The translations under genes and the position numbers were made by a program. A DNA stretch of 64,000 nt from Mesorhizobium amorphae (GTDB taxonomy: Bacteria; Pseudomonadota; Alphaproteobacteria; Rhizobiales; Rhizobiaceae): positions 1 through 64,000 of the forward strand of contig NZ_JHQS01000055.1 of assembly GCF_014843845.1 (NCBI RefSeq), given 5' to 3'. The notes below the pieces were generated by a model. It was not told the origin of the DNA, made no database searches, and was given only the letters and a program-made list of their open reading frames with translations. Below, piece by piece: positions 35,660 through 44,661 of the stretch. Each line of letters starts with the position of its first letter. The first letter of the stretch is position 1.

Positions 35660-36316
35660 ATGGTCGCCAGGGATTTGGGTTCCCGCATCCGCCGCCGCGG
35701 GCTGATGCTGGTTCTGTCGTCGCCGTCCGGCGCCGGCAAGTCGACGATCGCGCGCAATCTTCTGGAAAGCGATTCAAGCCTCGAACTGTCGGTCTCGGTC
35801 ACCACCAGGCCGCGCCGTGGCAGCGAGATCGAGGGCGTCCACTATCATTTCCGCACCATGCGCGAGTTCGAACGGCTGCGCGATTCCGATGCGCTGCTCG
35901 AATGGGCCGAGGTGCACGGCAATTGCTACGCGACCCCGCGCGAGCCGGCGGAACTGGCGCTGGCGCAAGGGCGCGACATGCTGTTCGACATCGACTGGCA
36001 GGGCGCCCAGCAGCTCAAGGAGAAGATGCGCGTCGACATCGTCTCGATCTTCATCCTGCCGCCGTCGATGAAGGAGTTGAAGGCACGGCTGAAGCGCCGC
36101 GCCGAGGACCAGGAATCGGTGATCGAGACCAGGCTGAAGAACGCCCGCAACGAGATCGAGCACTGGAAGGAATATGATTTCGTCATCGTCAACGACGATC
36201 TTGATCGCGCCTTCGCCGAAGTGCGCGGCATCGTCATCGCCGAGCGGCTGAGGCGCGACCGCCGGCCCGGTCTCTTCGACTTCGTCTCGGGGCTGCTGGA
36301 CGAGAAGACGGATTGA
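35660..36316 (+). CDS. gmk: Guanylate kinase
   Basis: 218 residues. GMP to GDP with ATP. P-loop SSPSGAGKST near residues 19-28; GMP-binding blocks SVTTRPRRGSEIEGVHYHF and ATPREPA; the lid region with RRAEDQESVIETRL. The ATG at 35660 lies 6 nt after the yicC-like stop, with GGAG overlapping that gene's end, so the two are probably cotranscribed. Confidence 0.96.
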   Translation: MVARDLGSRIRRRGLMLVLSSPSGAGKSTIARNLLESDSSLELSVSVTTRPRRGSEIEGVHYHFRTMREFERLRDSDALLEWAEVHGNCYATPREPAELALAQGRDMLFDIDWQGAQQLKEKMRVDIVSIFILPPSMKELKARLKRRAEDQESVIETRLKNARNEIEHWKEYDFVIVNDDLDRAFAEVRGIVIAERLRRDRRPGLFDFVSGLLDEKTD

Positions 36317-36330
36317 GGCGGTGGAGCGCC

Positions 36331-36520
36331 AATCTCCCCCCTTGTGGGGGAGATGCCCGGTAGGGCAGAGGGGGGCGCTGTCCCGCCGGCGTTCGAGTGA
36401 ATTAGACTCCATCCTAAGCCGGCTGACGGCCGTTGGTTAGGTCGACCAGACAGAGGTAGTGATCCTTCGCGCCCCCCTCTGTCCTGCCGGACATCTCCCC
36501 CACGAGGGGGGAGATCGGCA
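36331..36520. repeat. 190-bp composite palindromic element, copy 2
   Basis: A direct arm (36331-36393, AATCTCCCCCCTTGTGGGGG onward with GGGGGGCGCTGTCCCGCC) faces an inverted arm (36458-36520) around a centre with GGTTAGGTCGACCAGACAGAGGTAGTGATCCTTCG-like sequence. It is the same size and order as 13971-14160. It lies between the convergent gmk and rsmA genes. Confidence 0.8.
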
Positions 36521-36525
36521 GCTTC

Positions 36526-37362
36526 TCACACCGCGTTCGTCAGCCGCACGAATTCCTCGACGCTGAGCGTTTCGGCGCGCCGCGTCGGGTCGATGCCGGC
36601 GCGGGTGAGCAGGGCTTCGCCGCCAAGGCTTTTCACGCTCTGCCTGAGCATTTTTCGCCGCTGGCCGAAGGCGGCCTCGGTGAAGCGGCCGAGTTTCGTC
36701 ACGTCAGCGGGCAAGGGGCTCGTGCGCGGCACCAGATGCACCACCGACGACGTCACCTTGGGCGGCGGCGTGAATGCCTGCGGCGGCACGTCGAAGGCGA
36801 TCCTCGCCTCGGTGCGCCAGCCGGCCAGCACGCCGAGCCGGCCATAGGCGTCGCTGCCGGCACTGGCTACAATGCGCTCGGCCACCTCGCGCTGGAACAT
36901 CAGCGTCATCGAAGCATAGAAGGGTGGCCATGCTGTCACCGTCAGCCAGCGGATCAACAGTTCGGTGCCGATATTGTAGGGCAGGTTGGCGATGATCTTC
37001 ACCGGGCCGCCTTCCGAGGCGCCCTCGGCAAGGGCGGAAAAATCCGTTTTCAGCGCATCGCCCGGGATGATCTCGAGCCGGCCTGGATAGTGGTTCGAGA
37101 CCTGTGCCAGCGCTTCGAGGCAGCGCTCGTCGCGTTCGATGGCGACGACCCGCCTGGCGCCGCTGAAAAGCAGCGCCCGCGTCAGCCCGCCTGGGCCGGG
37201 GCCGACCTCGATCACAGTGGTCTCGCTGAGGTCGCCGGCCGCGCGTGCGATCTTGCCGGTCAAATTGAGGTCGAGCAGGAAATTCTGGCCAAGCGCCTTC
37301 TTCGCCTGCAGCCCGTGGCGTTCGATCACCTCGCGCAGCGGCGGCAGCCCGTCGATGCTCAT
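36526..37362 (-). CDS. rsmA: 16S rRNA dimethyladenosine transferase
   Basis: 278 residues from the ATG at 37362 (MSIDGLPPLREV). Dimethylates A1518 and A1519 of 16S rRNA. KKALGQNFLLD near residue 20, SAM motif VIEVGPGPGGLTRALL, catalytic IANLPYNIGTELL, then the KVTSSVVHL block. Overlaps the end of the pdxA unit, in the conserved order surA-pdxA-rsmA. Confidence 0.96.
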   Translation of the reverse strand: MSIDGLPPLREVIERHGLQAKKALGQNFLLDLNLTGKIARAAGDLSETTVIEVGPGPGGLTRALLFSGARRVVAIERDERCLEALAQVSNHYPGRLEIIPGDALKTDFSALAEGASEGGPVKIIANLPYNIGTELLIRWLTVTAWPPFYASMTLMFQREVAERIVASAGSDAYGRLGVLAGWRTEARIAFDVPPQAFTPPPKVTSSVVHLVPRTSPLPADVTKLGRFTEAAFGQRRKMLRQSVKSLGGEALLTRAGIDPTRRAETLSVEEFVRLTNAV

Positions 37363-37372
37363 GCCGATGCGC

Positions 37373-38401
37373 TCATGCGGCAGCTGCTTCCGTCCCGCTG
37401 TCGGCAAGCCGGCGGGCGAGCCGCAGCGCCGCGATCAGGCTGTCGGCGCGCGCAATGCCCTGGCCGGCGATGTCGAAGGCGGTGCCGTGGTCGGGCGAGG
37501 TGCGGATGAAGGGCAGGCCGAGCGTGACGTTGACCGCCTCGTCGAAGGCCAGCGCCTTGGCCGGGATCAGCGCCTGGTCATGATACATGCACAGCGCCAC
37601 GTCATAGCTGGCGCGCGCGTGGGCATGGAACAGCGTATCGGCCGGCAGCGGCCCGAAGGCGTCGATGCCTTCCGCTCTCAGCTGCTCGACCGCCGGGCGG
37701 ATGATGCGCTGGTCCTCCAGGCCCATCGAGCCGCCTTCGCCGGCATGCGGGTTGAGGCCGGCTATCGCCAGCCTCGGCCTGGCGATGCCGAAGCGGCTCT
37801 CGAGGTCGGCGGCGGTGATGCGGGCCGTGGTGACGATCAGCTCCGTCGTCAGCGCCTTCGGCACTTCCGAGAGCGGGATATGGATGGTGACCGGAACGGT
37901 GCGCAATTCCGGACCGGCAAGCAGCATCACCGGCGTCACCTCGGCGCCGGTATGGAGTGATGCCAGATGCGCCAGATATTCGGTGTGGCCGGGAAAGCGG
38001 AAGCCCGCGTCGTAGAGCGGCTTCTTGGCGATCGGACAGGTGACGACCGCCGCAGCGCGGCCGCCGAGGCAGTCGGCCACGGCGCGGTCGATGGCCTCGA
38101 TGGTGCCGGCGGCGTTGGCCTTGTCGGGCCTGCCGGGCCTGTCGACCTGGGTGGCGTCGAGCGGCACGACCGGCAGGACGCGGTGAAAGATCCGCGCTGC
38201 CTGCTCTGGCATGGTTTCCGCGATCGCCACGTTGGCGCCGATCTGGCGCGCCCGCGCCACAATCAGCGCCGGGTCGGCAAGCAGATAAAAGGGCGGCACG
38301 CCGGCGCTGTCGCCGGCCTGCCATGCGGCGATGGCGATCTCCGGGCCGACACCGGATGGATCGCCGACGCTCAAGGCCAGCGGGGCATCTGTCCGGCGCA
38401 T
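37373..38401 (-). CDS. pdxA: 4-hydroxythreonine-4-phosphate dehydrogenase
   Basis: 342 residues from the ATG at 38401. Oxidises 4-phosphohydroxythreonine in pyridoxal phosphate synthesis. GDPSGVGPEI near residue 13, VTCPIAKKPLYDAGF, the metal-binding GHTEYLA, later NPHAGEGGSMG and MYHDQALIPAKAL. Full length. Read in the direction surA-pdxA-rsmA. Confidence 0.96.
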   Translation of the reverse strand: MRRTDAPLALSVGDPSGVGPEIAIAAWQAGDSAGVPPFYLLADPALIVARARQIGANVAIAETMPEQAARIFHRVLPVVPLDATQVDRPGRPDKANAAGTIEAIDRAVADCLGGRAAAVVTCPIAKKPLYDAGFRFPGHTEYLAHLASLHTGAEVTPVMLLAGPELRTVPVTIHIPLSEVPKALTTELIVTTARITAADLESRFGIARPRLAIAGLNPHAGEGGSMGLEDQRIIRPAVEQLRAEGIDAFGPLPADTLFHAHARASYDVALCMYHDQALIPAKALAFDEAVNVTLGLPFIRTSPDHGTAFDIAGQGIARADSLIAALRLARRLADSGTEAAAA

Positions 38402-38472
38402 GTCTATGCCGCTTTGCCGGCGGACCCGTCCGGACCGAGAGAGGGCAGGGCTCCGTCTTGTCCGACCACGGC

Positions 38473-39405
38473 CTAGCGCTCGACGATGCGGGCTTTCTTC
38501 CGCAGCTCCTCGACGTACTTCTTGCTGAGATCGTCGGCGTTCTTGTCGTTGTTGCCTTCGCTCTGGAACACCATCTGCGCGGCCTTGTCGTCGGAGACCT
38601 CGCGCGACGAGCAGATGCCGATGAACTCGACGCCACGCTCCGTCTCGCGCGTGGCGGTGGCGCCGCCGACCTTGGTGGCCTTGATCTGGTCGGCCCATTC
38701 CGCCGGCAATTGCGGCGCCAGTACCCGGCCAAGATCGCGAACGGTGACGTCGATCAGGCCCTTGGCGAATTCGCGCGTGGTGTTGCAGCCGTTGAAGCGG
38801 GCGCGCATGGCATCGGCCTCGCGCTTGCGCTTGCCAAGGGTTGCGCTGCGTTCCGACGCCGGCACCACGAAGATGACCTGCTGCAGCATGTATTCCATGG
38901 CGGTCGGCTTGGAGCCGCCCTTGTCGAGCATGCGCCTGACCGCGTCCTGTTCGGTCACGGAGCCGCCGTCACCCGAACGATAACGGGCCGAAAGCGCCTG
39001 GTTCCAGGCCATCTGGGCCCGGATGAACTCCTTGAAATGCTCCTTGCCGACACCCGACTGCGCCATGACGCCGTCCAGCTGCTTGAGCTGCATCTTGTTG
39101 TTCGTGGCGAAGCGCTGGTAGGCGGCGTCGACCTGCTCATCGGTGACCTTGATGCCGAGGCGCTTAACCTCGGCCATGCGCAGCGTCTGGTCGATCATTT
39201 CCTGGGCGGCATCGCCCTTCTTGCGCTGCAGTTTTAGAAAAGCGGCCCGATGCGCGATGTCGCCGGTGGTGATCGGCACGTTGTTGACGACATACTTGAT
39301 CTCGCTGGCGAAAGCCGGCGGCGTCATGACCGTAATCGAGACCGAGGCTGCCGCGATCAGCAGCGCGAATCCTGCCGAAAACAGATATTTCCTCATCGAG
39401 AGCAT
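38473..39405 (-). CDS. SurA-like periplasmic chaperone
   Basis: 310 residues with a signal peptide (KYLFSAGFALLIAAASVSITVM ... AFA split here). The mature part starts SEIKYVVNNVPITTGDIAHR, the SurA N-domain start, followed by helices with IDQTLRMAEVKRLGIKVTDEQ. A parvulin-like region follows (MEYMLQQVIFVVPASE ... VRDLGRVLAPQLP), but it lacks a clear canonical active site. It helps fold outer-membrane proteins such as LptD. It lies between lptD and pdxA, which supports the surA role even though identity is low. Confidence 0.85.
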   Translation of the reverse strand: MLSMRKYLFSAGFALLIAAASVSITVMTPPAFASEIKYVVNNVPITTGDIAHRAAFLKLQRKKGDAAQEMIDQTLRMAEVKRLGIKVTDEQVDAAYQRFATNNKMQLKQLDGVMAQSGVGKEHFKEFIRAQMAWNQALSARYRSGDGGSVTEQDAVRRMLDKGGSKPTAMEYMLQQVIFVVPASERSATLGKRKREADAMRARFNGCNTTREFAKGLIDVTVRDLGRVLAPQLPAEWADQIKATKVGGATATRETERGVEFIGICSSREVSDDKAAQMVFQSEGNNDKNADDLSKKYVEELRKKARIVER

Positions 39406-39481
39406 CCCAAATATTCCATCCCGCTCCTACAGCGCCGCGCGTTCCTCGGACGCGCAAAGGATGCTGTAGCATCTTAACTTT

Positions 39482-39529
39482 GCGCATGATCCTTTCCGAA
39501 AATCGAGATCGATTTTCGGAGTCATGCGC
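39482..39529. repeat. GCGCATGA/TCATGCGC hairpin repeat, copy 2
   Basis: Outer arms GCGCATGA (39482-39489) and TCATGCGC (39522-39529); inner arms TCCGAAAATCG (39495-39505) and CGATTTTCGGA (39510-39520), with an AGAT loop. It lies between surA and lptD and would form a strong RNA hairpin. The 202-nt gap otherwise shows no gene. Confidence 0.65.
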
Positions 39530-39607
39530 TGTGATCGAAACCCGTGCCCGCTCTATACGGCGAAACGATGTCACCAGCGCATGGCCCAGTCTGCTACTGG
39601 CCCGTCT

Positions 39608-42013
39608 CTACTGGATCGTGTCGATCGAGCTCTGTGACGTGCCGAAATCGCCGAGCGTGCGGAACGACAGGTTGAAGCCGACATTCTGCGACACTTCCTT
39701 GGTGATCGTGTCGCGCGATTCGGAGAACGTCATCAAATAGGTGAAGCAGGAATCATTATAGGCAAAACCGACGCCGTCCTTGACCAGCACGCTTTGCTTC
39801 AGGTCGTAGGTGCCGGTGCCGAAGACGCGCCAGTTCTCGGCAAGATGCGTCGAGGCGCCGAGCGTGACCTCGTGGCGATCGGTGGTGAAGCCGTAGAGCG
39901 GCTGCGCCTGGATGAAGGCATATTTGGCGCTGAGCGAAACCGGCAGGCCGGAATAGGCGGCTTTCACCTCGGCGCGCCGGACGTCAAAACTCTGTTCGTC
40001 GAAACGGCCGCTGACCGAGCCGGAGAAGCCGCTCGCACTGCTGAAGCCGATCAGGCCGACATAGTCGGAGGTCGGCTTGTCCAGTCCGGAATAGGCGCCG
40101 ACATTGACCAGGTCGGGCGCGGTGAACGAATTCTGGCCTGCCAGTTGGTAGGATTGGCCGAAGATCGCGTTGGTGCTCCAGCCATTGTCGTAGGCGCCGG
40201 AATAGCGGAAACCGACATTGGCACGGGTGCCGCCTTCCATGCGGTCATAGCCGGAGAACTTGTCGCGCTCGAACAGCGTCGTGGCGTCGAAGACGAAACT
40301 CTGCGCGTCCTCGTTGGGTACGGCGAGTCCGCCGACATACTGCTCGTTCGGGCGCACGAACACCTGCGCCATCGGTTCGACGATATGGCTGGAGCTCGGC
40401 ATCGAGAACAGCACCGGCCAGCGCATTTCGAGCCCCGCGGTCGCCATGTAGCGCGCCAGCGAGGTGCGCATATTGTCGTCGACGCCGAGATTCGTCGCCA
40501 TCTCGTTGATGGCGGCGAGCGAGTTAGAGGTCGCGTTGACATAGCCGGCGTCACCGCGCAGCGCCAGCAGCGGCGTCAGCTGCAGGCCGCCATCGGTGGT
40601 GAAGGTGCGCTTCCATTCGGCTTCGGCGGTGAGGCGGCTCGACTGGCCTTCGATGCCGCGCACCCGCTCGACGGGCGTGCTGTCGTCATAGGGAGTTTCG
40701 AAGGCCTGATCCAGCCGGTCGCGGCTGATGACCCGCGCATTGACGTTGAACGACAATTGTCCGCCGGCCACCGACATGTCGGGGATATAGGCGTAGTCGA
40801 GCGACGGCAGCACCCATGGCTGTTGGGCGGCACGGGCGGACGGATCGCTGGACAGCGTGTTCTCCTGGACCTCGAAGCGCATGGCGCGCACATCGAAGTA
40901 ATTGCGGCCGTCGAGGCCGGTCAGGTAGATCGTCGACTGATGCGTGACGTCGCTGAAGCCGTCGATGGAGTAGGTGCGCGAAAAATTCTTGTCGCTCTGC
41001 AGCAGCACGTCCCAGCCGAAATTCCAGCGCGGATTGATGGCGAACTGGCCCTTGGTGCCCATCATGCCGCGGAACTTGTTCGGATCGCTGGCGGGGCCGG
41101 AATCGACATTGACGCCGCTGCTGTTGATGAACTCTTCCGGGCTCTCCTGCCGGATGCCGGCCATCTTCAGCGTGTACTCGCCATTGTTGAAGCGCTGGCG
41201 CCACTCGGCCTCGCCGAGGAAGCCCTGCTTGGTGTAGCCGGTGCCGGTGACGGTGAGGTCGTAAGTCGGCGACAGTGCGAAATAATAGGGGACTTTGACG
41301 CCGAAGCCGAGGTCGGTCTTGTAGTTGATGCCGGGGATCAGGAAGCCGCTCTTGCGCTTGACCGTCGGGTCGGCGATCTCGAACGCCGGCAGATAGGCAA
41401 GCGGAAAGCCGAAGAACTCGAAATTCGCGTTCTCGAAGCGAACCGTCTTCTTCTCGCCGTTCCAGATGATCTTGCGCGCCTTGACGCGCCAGGTCGGCGC
41501 CTTGTCCGGCTTGTCCTCGCAGGGTTCGCAAGCCGTGTAGACGCCATTGTGGAAGGTCGTCAGCACGCCGCCCATGCGTTCGGCGCTTTCGGCGGCGAAA
41601 TAGGCCTTTTCCGGGGTTTCGACACGCAGCGCGTTGACGAAGCCGTCGGCGAAATCGTCGGTGATGTCGAGATGCTCGGAATTGATCTTGGTGCCGTCGC
41701 TGTTGATGATCTCGACGGCGCCGCTGGCGACCATGCGCTTGGTGTTGCGGTTGTACACGACGCGCTGGGCGACGAGCTTGTTGCCGCCATAGTCGATCTG
41801 CACGGCACCGACGGCGGTCACGGTCTGATCGTCGTTGTTGTAGACAAGCGTATCGGCGGCAAGCAGCATCTGCGAGCCGGAAGGAACGTTCGTCGCCATG
41901 TCGGTGACGTCCTGCGCCAGCGCAGGGGCCAGCGGGACCGCGCAGGCGAACAGGCATGCCAAGGCGCTCGCCCCATAAAGGCGCGCCAAACCGGCCTGCC
42001 TATGGCTGCGCAA
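39608..42013 (-). CDS. lptD: LPS-assembly outer-membrane protein LptD
   Basis: About 801 residues. Inserts LPS into the outer leaflet. Signal peptide (LYGASALACLFACAVPLAPALAQ), then the OstA-like jellyroll (LLAADTLVYNNDDQTVTAVGAVQIDYGG), then a beta-barrel of about 26 strands. The start is taken as TTG at 42013, since GGAGG lies 5 nt upstream; a GTG at 42028 overlapping the lptG stop (TAGTG) is possible. Only a few cysteines are visible in the periplasmic part, so the disulfide pattern may differ from E. coli. Confidence 0.93.
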   Translation of the reverse strand: MRSHRQAGLARLYGASALACLFACAVPLAPALAQDVTDMATNVPSGSQMLLAADTLVYNNDDQTVTAVGAVQIDYGGNKLVAQRVVYNRNTKRMVASGAVEIINSDGTKINSEHLDITDDFADGFVNALRVETPEKAYFAAESAERMGGVLTTFHNGVYTACEPCEDKPDKAPTWRVKARKIIWNGEKKTVRFENANFEFFGFPLAYLPAFEIADPTVKRKSGFLIPGINYKTDLGFGVKVPYYFALSPTYDLTVTGTGYTKQGFLGEAEWRQRFNNGEYTLKMAGIRQESPEEFINSSGVNVDSGPASDPNKFRGMMGTKGQFAINPRWNFGWDVLLQSDKNFSRTYSIDGFSDVTHQSTIYLTGLDGRNYFDVRAMRFEVQENTLSSDPSARAAQQPWVLPSLDYAYIPDMSVAGGQLSFNVNARVISRDRLDQAFETPYDDSTPVERVRGIEGQSSRLTAEAEWKRTFTTDGGLQLTPLLALRGDAGYVNATSNSLAAINEMATNLGVDDNMRTSLARYMATAGLEMRWPVLFSMPSSSHIVEPMAQVFVRPNEQYVGGLAVPNEDAQSFVFDATTLFERDKFSGYDRMEGGTRANVGFRYSGAYDNGWSTNAIFGQSYQLAGQNSFTAPDLVNVGAYSGLDKPTSDYVGLIGFSSASGFSGSVSGRFDEQSFDVRRAEVKAAYSGLPVSLSAKYAFIQAQPLYGFTTDRHEVTLGASTHLAENWRVFGTGTYDLKQSVLVKDGVGFAYNDSCFTYLMTFSESRDTITKEVSQNVGFNLSFRTLGDFGTSQSSIDTIQ

Positions 42014-42027
42014 AACCGCCTCCCTCA

Positions 42028-43110
42028 CTAGCCGTCTTCCTTGTAAAGCAGGAACGTCACCCCGAAGAACATAGCCACGACAACCGGAACCCATGCAGCC
42101 ACGGCTGTGGGCACGAATCCCGCCACGCCGAATGCCTTGACCAATACCGAAACGACATAAAGCAGAAAGCCGGCGAGGACGCCACCCAGAATCATCGTCG
42201 CCGACTGCCCCATCCTTGCAAATCGCATTGATACTGTTGCCGCAATCAGCGTCATGGCGACGAGAAGGAACGGCAACGCCACCAGCGAATCAAACTGCAT
42301 GGCGAAGGCATTTGCCTTGAGGCCGAAGGAACGGGCAACCTCGATCTTGCCCGGCAGGTCGTAGAAGGGAATCGTTTCCGGCCGGGCAAGCCGCTCCTGC
42401 ACGAATTCCGGCTTGAGATTGGTGTCCACGCGGTCGGTCGCTTCGGAGCGGATGGTGCCGTTCTTGAAGACCTTGACGTCCTGCAATTCCCAATAGCCGT
42501 CGCGCAGGAAGGCACGCGCCGCGTCCTTGCGCTCGACGATGTTGCCTTGCTGATCGAGCACGAAGAAGACGGTATCCGCCATCTCCAGTCCCTGGTTGAG
42601 GATGGCGCGGGCACCGATGATGGTGTCGCCGGAGGCGGTCTTCTGCCGGATCCAAGGTGTCGAGTCGGCCGAAACGGTGTTGGATTTGCCGGCGCGCAGC
42701 TGGTTTTCCATCCGCTCGGACCAGGAGAAGGCATGCGCCGCCACCGGGTTGAGCACGCCGACCGACAGCATGCCGACCATCAGCGCTCCGATGCAGCACG
42801 GCAACAGGAATTGCCAGGCCGAGACGCCGGCCGAGCGGGCAATGACCAGCTCGTATTTGCGGTTGAGCGACACCAGCGTCGCCATCGCCGAGAACAGGCC
42901 GACGAACGGCACCGTCTGCAGCATGATCATCGGCATCCTGAGCGCCGAAATCGCGAAAGCCGTGCCATAGGTAAAGCCCGGCAGGCCGGTGGTGCGGCCG
43001 GACAGCTCGGTGAAGTCGATCAGGAACACCAGCGCCAAAAGGCCGAGGAAGAACCACACCGTGATCGACACGTAGCGGAAGAAGAAATAGCGGCCCAGAG
43101 TCCAGCCCAT
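42028..43110 (-). CDS. lptG: LPS export permease LptG
   Basis: 360 residues from the ATG at 43110. YjgP/YjgQ-family inner-membrane subunit of the LptB2FG transporter: membrane helices at the start (FFFRYVSITVWFFLGLLALVFLI) and end, with a periplasmic beta-jellyroll between. Overlaps the lptF stop by one base and runs into lptD, so lptF-lptG-lptD is one unit. Confidence 0.95.
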   Translation of the reverse strand: MGWTLGRYFFFRYVSITVWFFLGLLALVFLIDFTELSGRTTGLPGFTYGTAFAISALRMPMIMLQTVPFVGLFSAMATLVSLNRKYELVIARSAGVSAWQFLLPCCIGALMVGMLSVGVLNPVAAHAFSWSERMENQLRAGKSNTVSADSTPWIRQKTASGDTIIGARAILNQGLEMADTVFFVLDQQGNIVERKDAARAFLRDGYWELQDVKVFKNGTIRSEATDRVDTNLKPEFVQERLARPETIPFYDLPGKIEVARSFGLKANAFAMQFDSLVALPFLLVAMTLIAATVSMRFARMGQSATMILGGVLAGFLLYVVSVLVKAFGVAGFVPTAVAAWVPVVVAMFFGVTFLLYKEDG

Positions 43111-44309
43111 CAGCCGGCTCCCTGGCCGGTAGCCCGGCGCGAGAAGCGCAGCTTGAGGGCTGTCCAGGTTTCGCCGGCGCGGCTGGCGAGGTTGGTCATC
43201 CAGTCCGCCCAAGCGACCGGCAGTTCCATGGTTCTCGAAGAGAGGATGAACCAGCCGGCGATCGCCGAGGCCACGATCGGCACGCCGAAGACCATATAGG
43301 CGTATTGCGGAACCTTGTCCGCCTTGCCGGCGGCGAAGAAACCAAGCCAGCGCACGAACAGCGCAATGACGATTGCGGTGATCAGCGGGTGGATGCGCGC
43401 CTCGCGATGCGAACGCGCGTCGCCTGCCACCGCCAGCGCGATCAGCGCGAACACCAGCGAGTAGGACCATTCGGAAAAACGCTGCTCGAGTTCGGCCGAG
43501 TACTCGCCCGGGTTGCGCTGGAACATCTTGTCGTTGGGGCTCGGGTTGAGCAGGTACTGGGTCGTGCGGTCCTTCGGCAGGAGCGTGATTTCGTTGGCGG
43601 CCGACATGAAGGCCGAGAGGTCGAAGGCGTAGGAGGTGAAGCGGATGACCGAGAGGTCGCCGGTCAGCGTCTTGCGATGGATGACGCCGTCATTCATCAT
43701 CAGCACCTTCTCGTCGCCCTTTTCGACGATGCTGCCGCTCTTGGCGTAATAGATCAGGTTGGCGCCTTCCTCGCGCGAATCGGCGACGAAGATGCCGCCC
43801 AGCTTGTTGTCGGGCAGCCGTTCGCCGACCTGCAGGAACAGGCCGTCGTCGATCTTGCGGAACGTGCCCTCCTGGATGATCAGCGACACCAGGTCGGCGC
43901 GCGAAGCCGCCACCAGCTGCCGGTTCTTCTGCCTGGCATAGGGGTCGACGCCATTGTCGACGACGAAGGAAAACACGCTTGCCGCCAGCGCCAGGAGCAG
44001 GATCGGCCGCGCGATGGTCCAGCGCGAGGCGCCGGCGGCATTGATCACGGCCAGTTCCGAATCCGTGTTCATGACGCTGAGCGTCTGGGCGACCGCCACC
44101 ACCAGCGCGAACGGCACGACGATCGGGATGATCGTCGGGATGATCAGCGCCGCGACCTCGAAGAAGGTCAGCGCCGACTGGCCGCTGTCGGTGACGAGGT
44201 CGATCTTGGCCAGCACCTGCGTCGTCCACACGATCGCCAGCGTCCAGGTCAGCGCAGCCAGGAAGACCGCCGATGTCCGACGCATGATGTAGCGTTCAAC
44301 GACCTTCAT
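43110..44309 (-). CDS. lptF: LPS export permease LptF
   Basis: 399 residues. Partner of LptG in the LptB2FG complex, which pulls LPS from the inner membrane to the Lpt bridge. The start VVERYIMRRTSAVFLAALTWTLAIVW, the helices around TIIPIVVPFALVVAVAQTL and NTDSELAVINAAGASRW are typical. First gene of the lptF-lptG-lptD-surA-pdxA-rsmA series; divergent from pepA. Confidence 0.95.
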   Translation of the reverse strand: MKVVERYIMRRTSAVFLAALTWTLAIVWTTQVLAKIDLVTDSGQSALTFFEVAALIIPTIIPIVVPFALVVAVAQTLSVMNTDSELAVINAAGASRWTIARPILLLALAASVFSFVVDNGVDPYARQKNRQLVAASRADLVSLIIQEGTFRKIDDGLFLQVGERLPDNKLGGIFVADSREEGANLIYYAKSGSIVEKGDEKVLMMNDGVIHRKTLTGDLSVIRFTSYAFDLSAFMSAANEITLLPKDRTTQYLLNPSPNDKMFQRNPGEYSAELEQRFSEWSYSLVFALIALAVAGDARSHREARIHPLITAIVIALFVRWLGFFAAGKADKVPQYAYMVFGVPIVASAIAGWFILSSRTMELPVAWADWMTNLASRAGETWTALKLRFSRRATGQGAG

Positions 44310-44661
44310 GAAGGCTTTTCTCGATTTTGCCGAACGGCATCATGCCCGCGGACAAAGTAGTCATCCGGCGACGCCTGCACAACTGGCTCCATCGGCGGCT
44401 CGATCCGGTTTCTCTTCCCACATCACTCGCCCCGGCGGGCGGAGTGTCGGCTCCAATGGATAAGAAATGCAAAACATTGATGGTTAACAATAAGTTGCGA
44501 CAACAGGGTGGTGTCATGCCGCAGCGAATCCGATAGTGATCGAGGCGCGCATATAGGCTGCGATTTCGGCCAAAGTCTTGCCAAATGCCGTAAAACGACC
44601 AAATGTCGCGCACTCTTGAAAGCCGTTGTCCGGCACCCAGCACCCCTGAAAGCAGCACCTG
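44310..44661. other. 352-nt divergent intergenic region (lptF / pepA)
   Basis: Separates two divergent housekeeping units, so it should contain both promoters. It has a locally AT-rich stretch (44460-44505, with TTGATGGTTAACAATAAG) but no -35/-10 pair convincing enough to list. No repeat family member, RNA gene or small ORF with a good ribosome site was recognised. Confidence 0.5.

Noticed and set aside
39794..42031. 745-codon open frame opposite lptD
   Set aside because: No motif and composition of a shadow frame (Glu/Gly/Arg/Val-rich); lptD on the other strand is clear.
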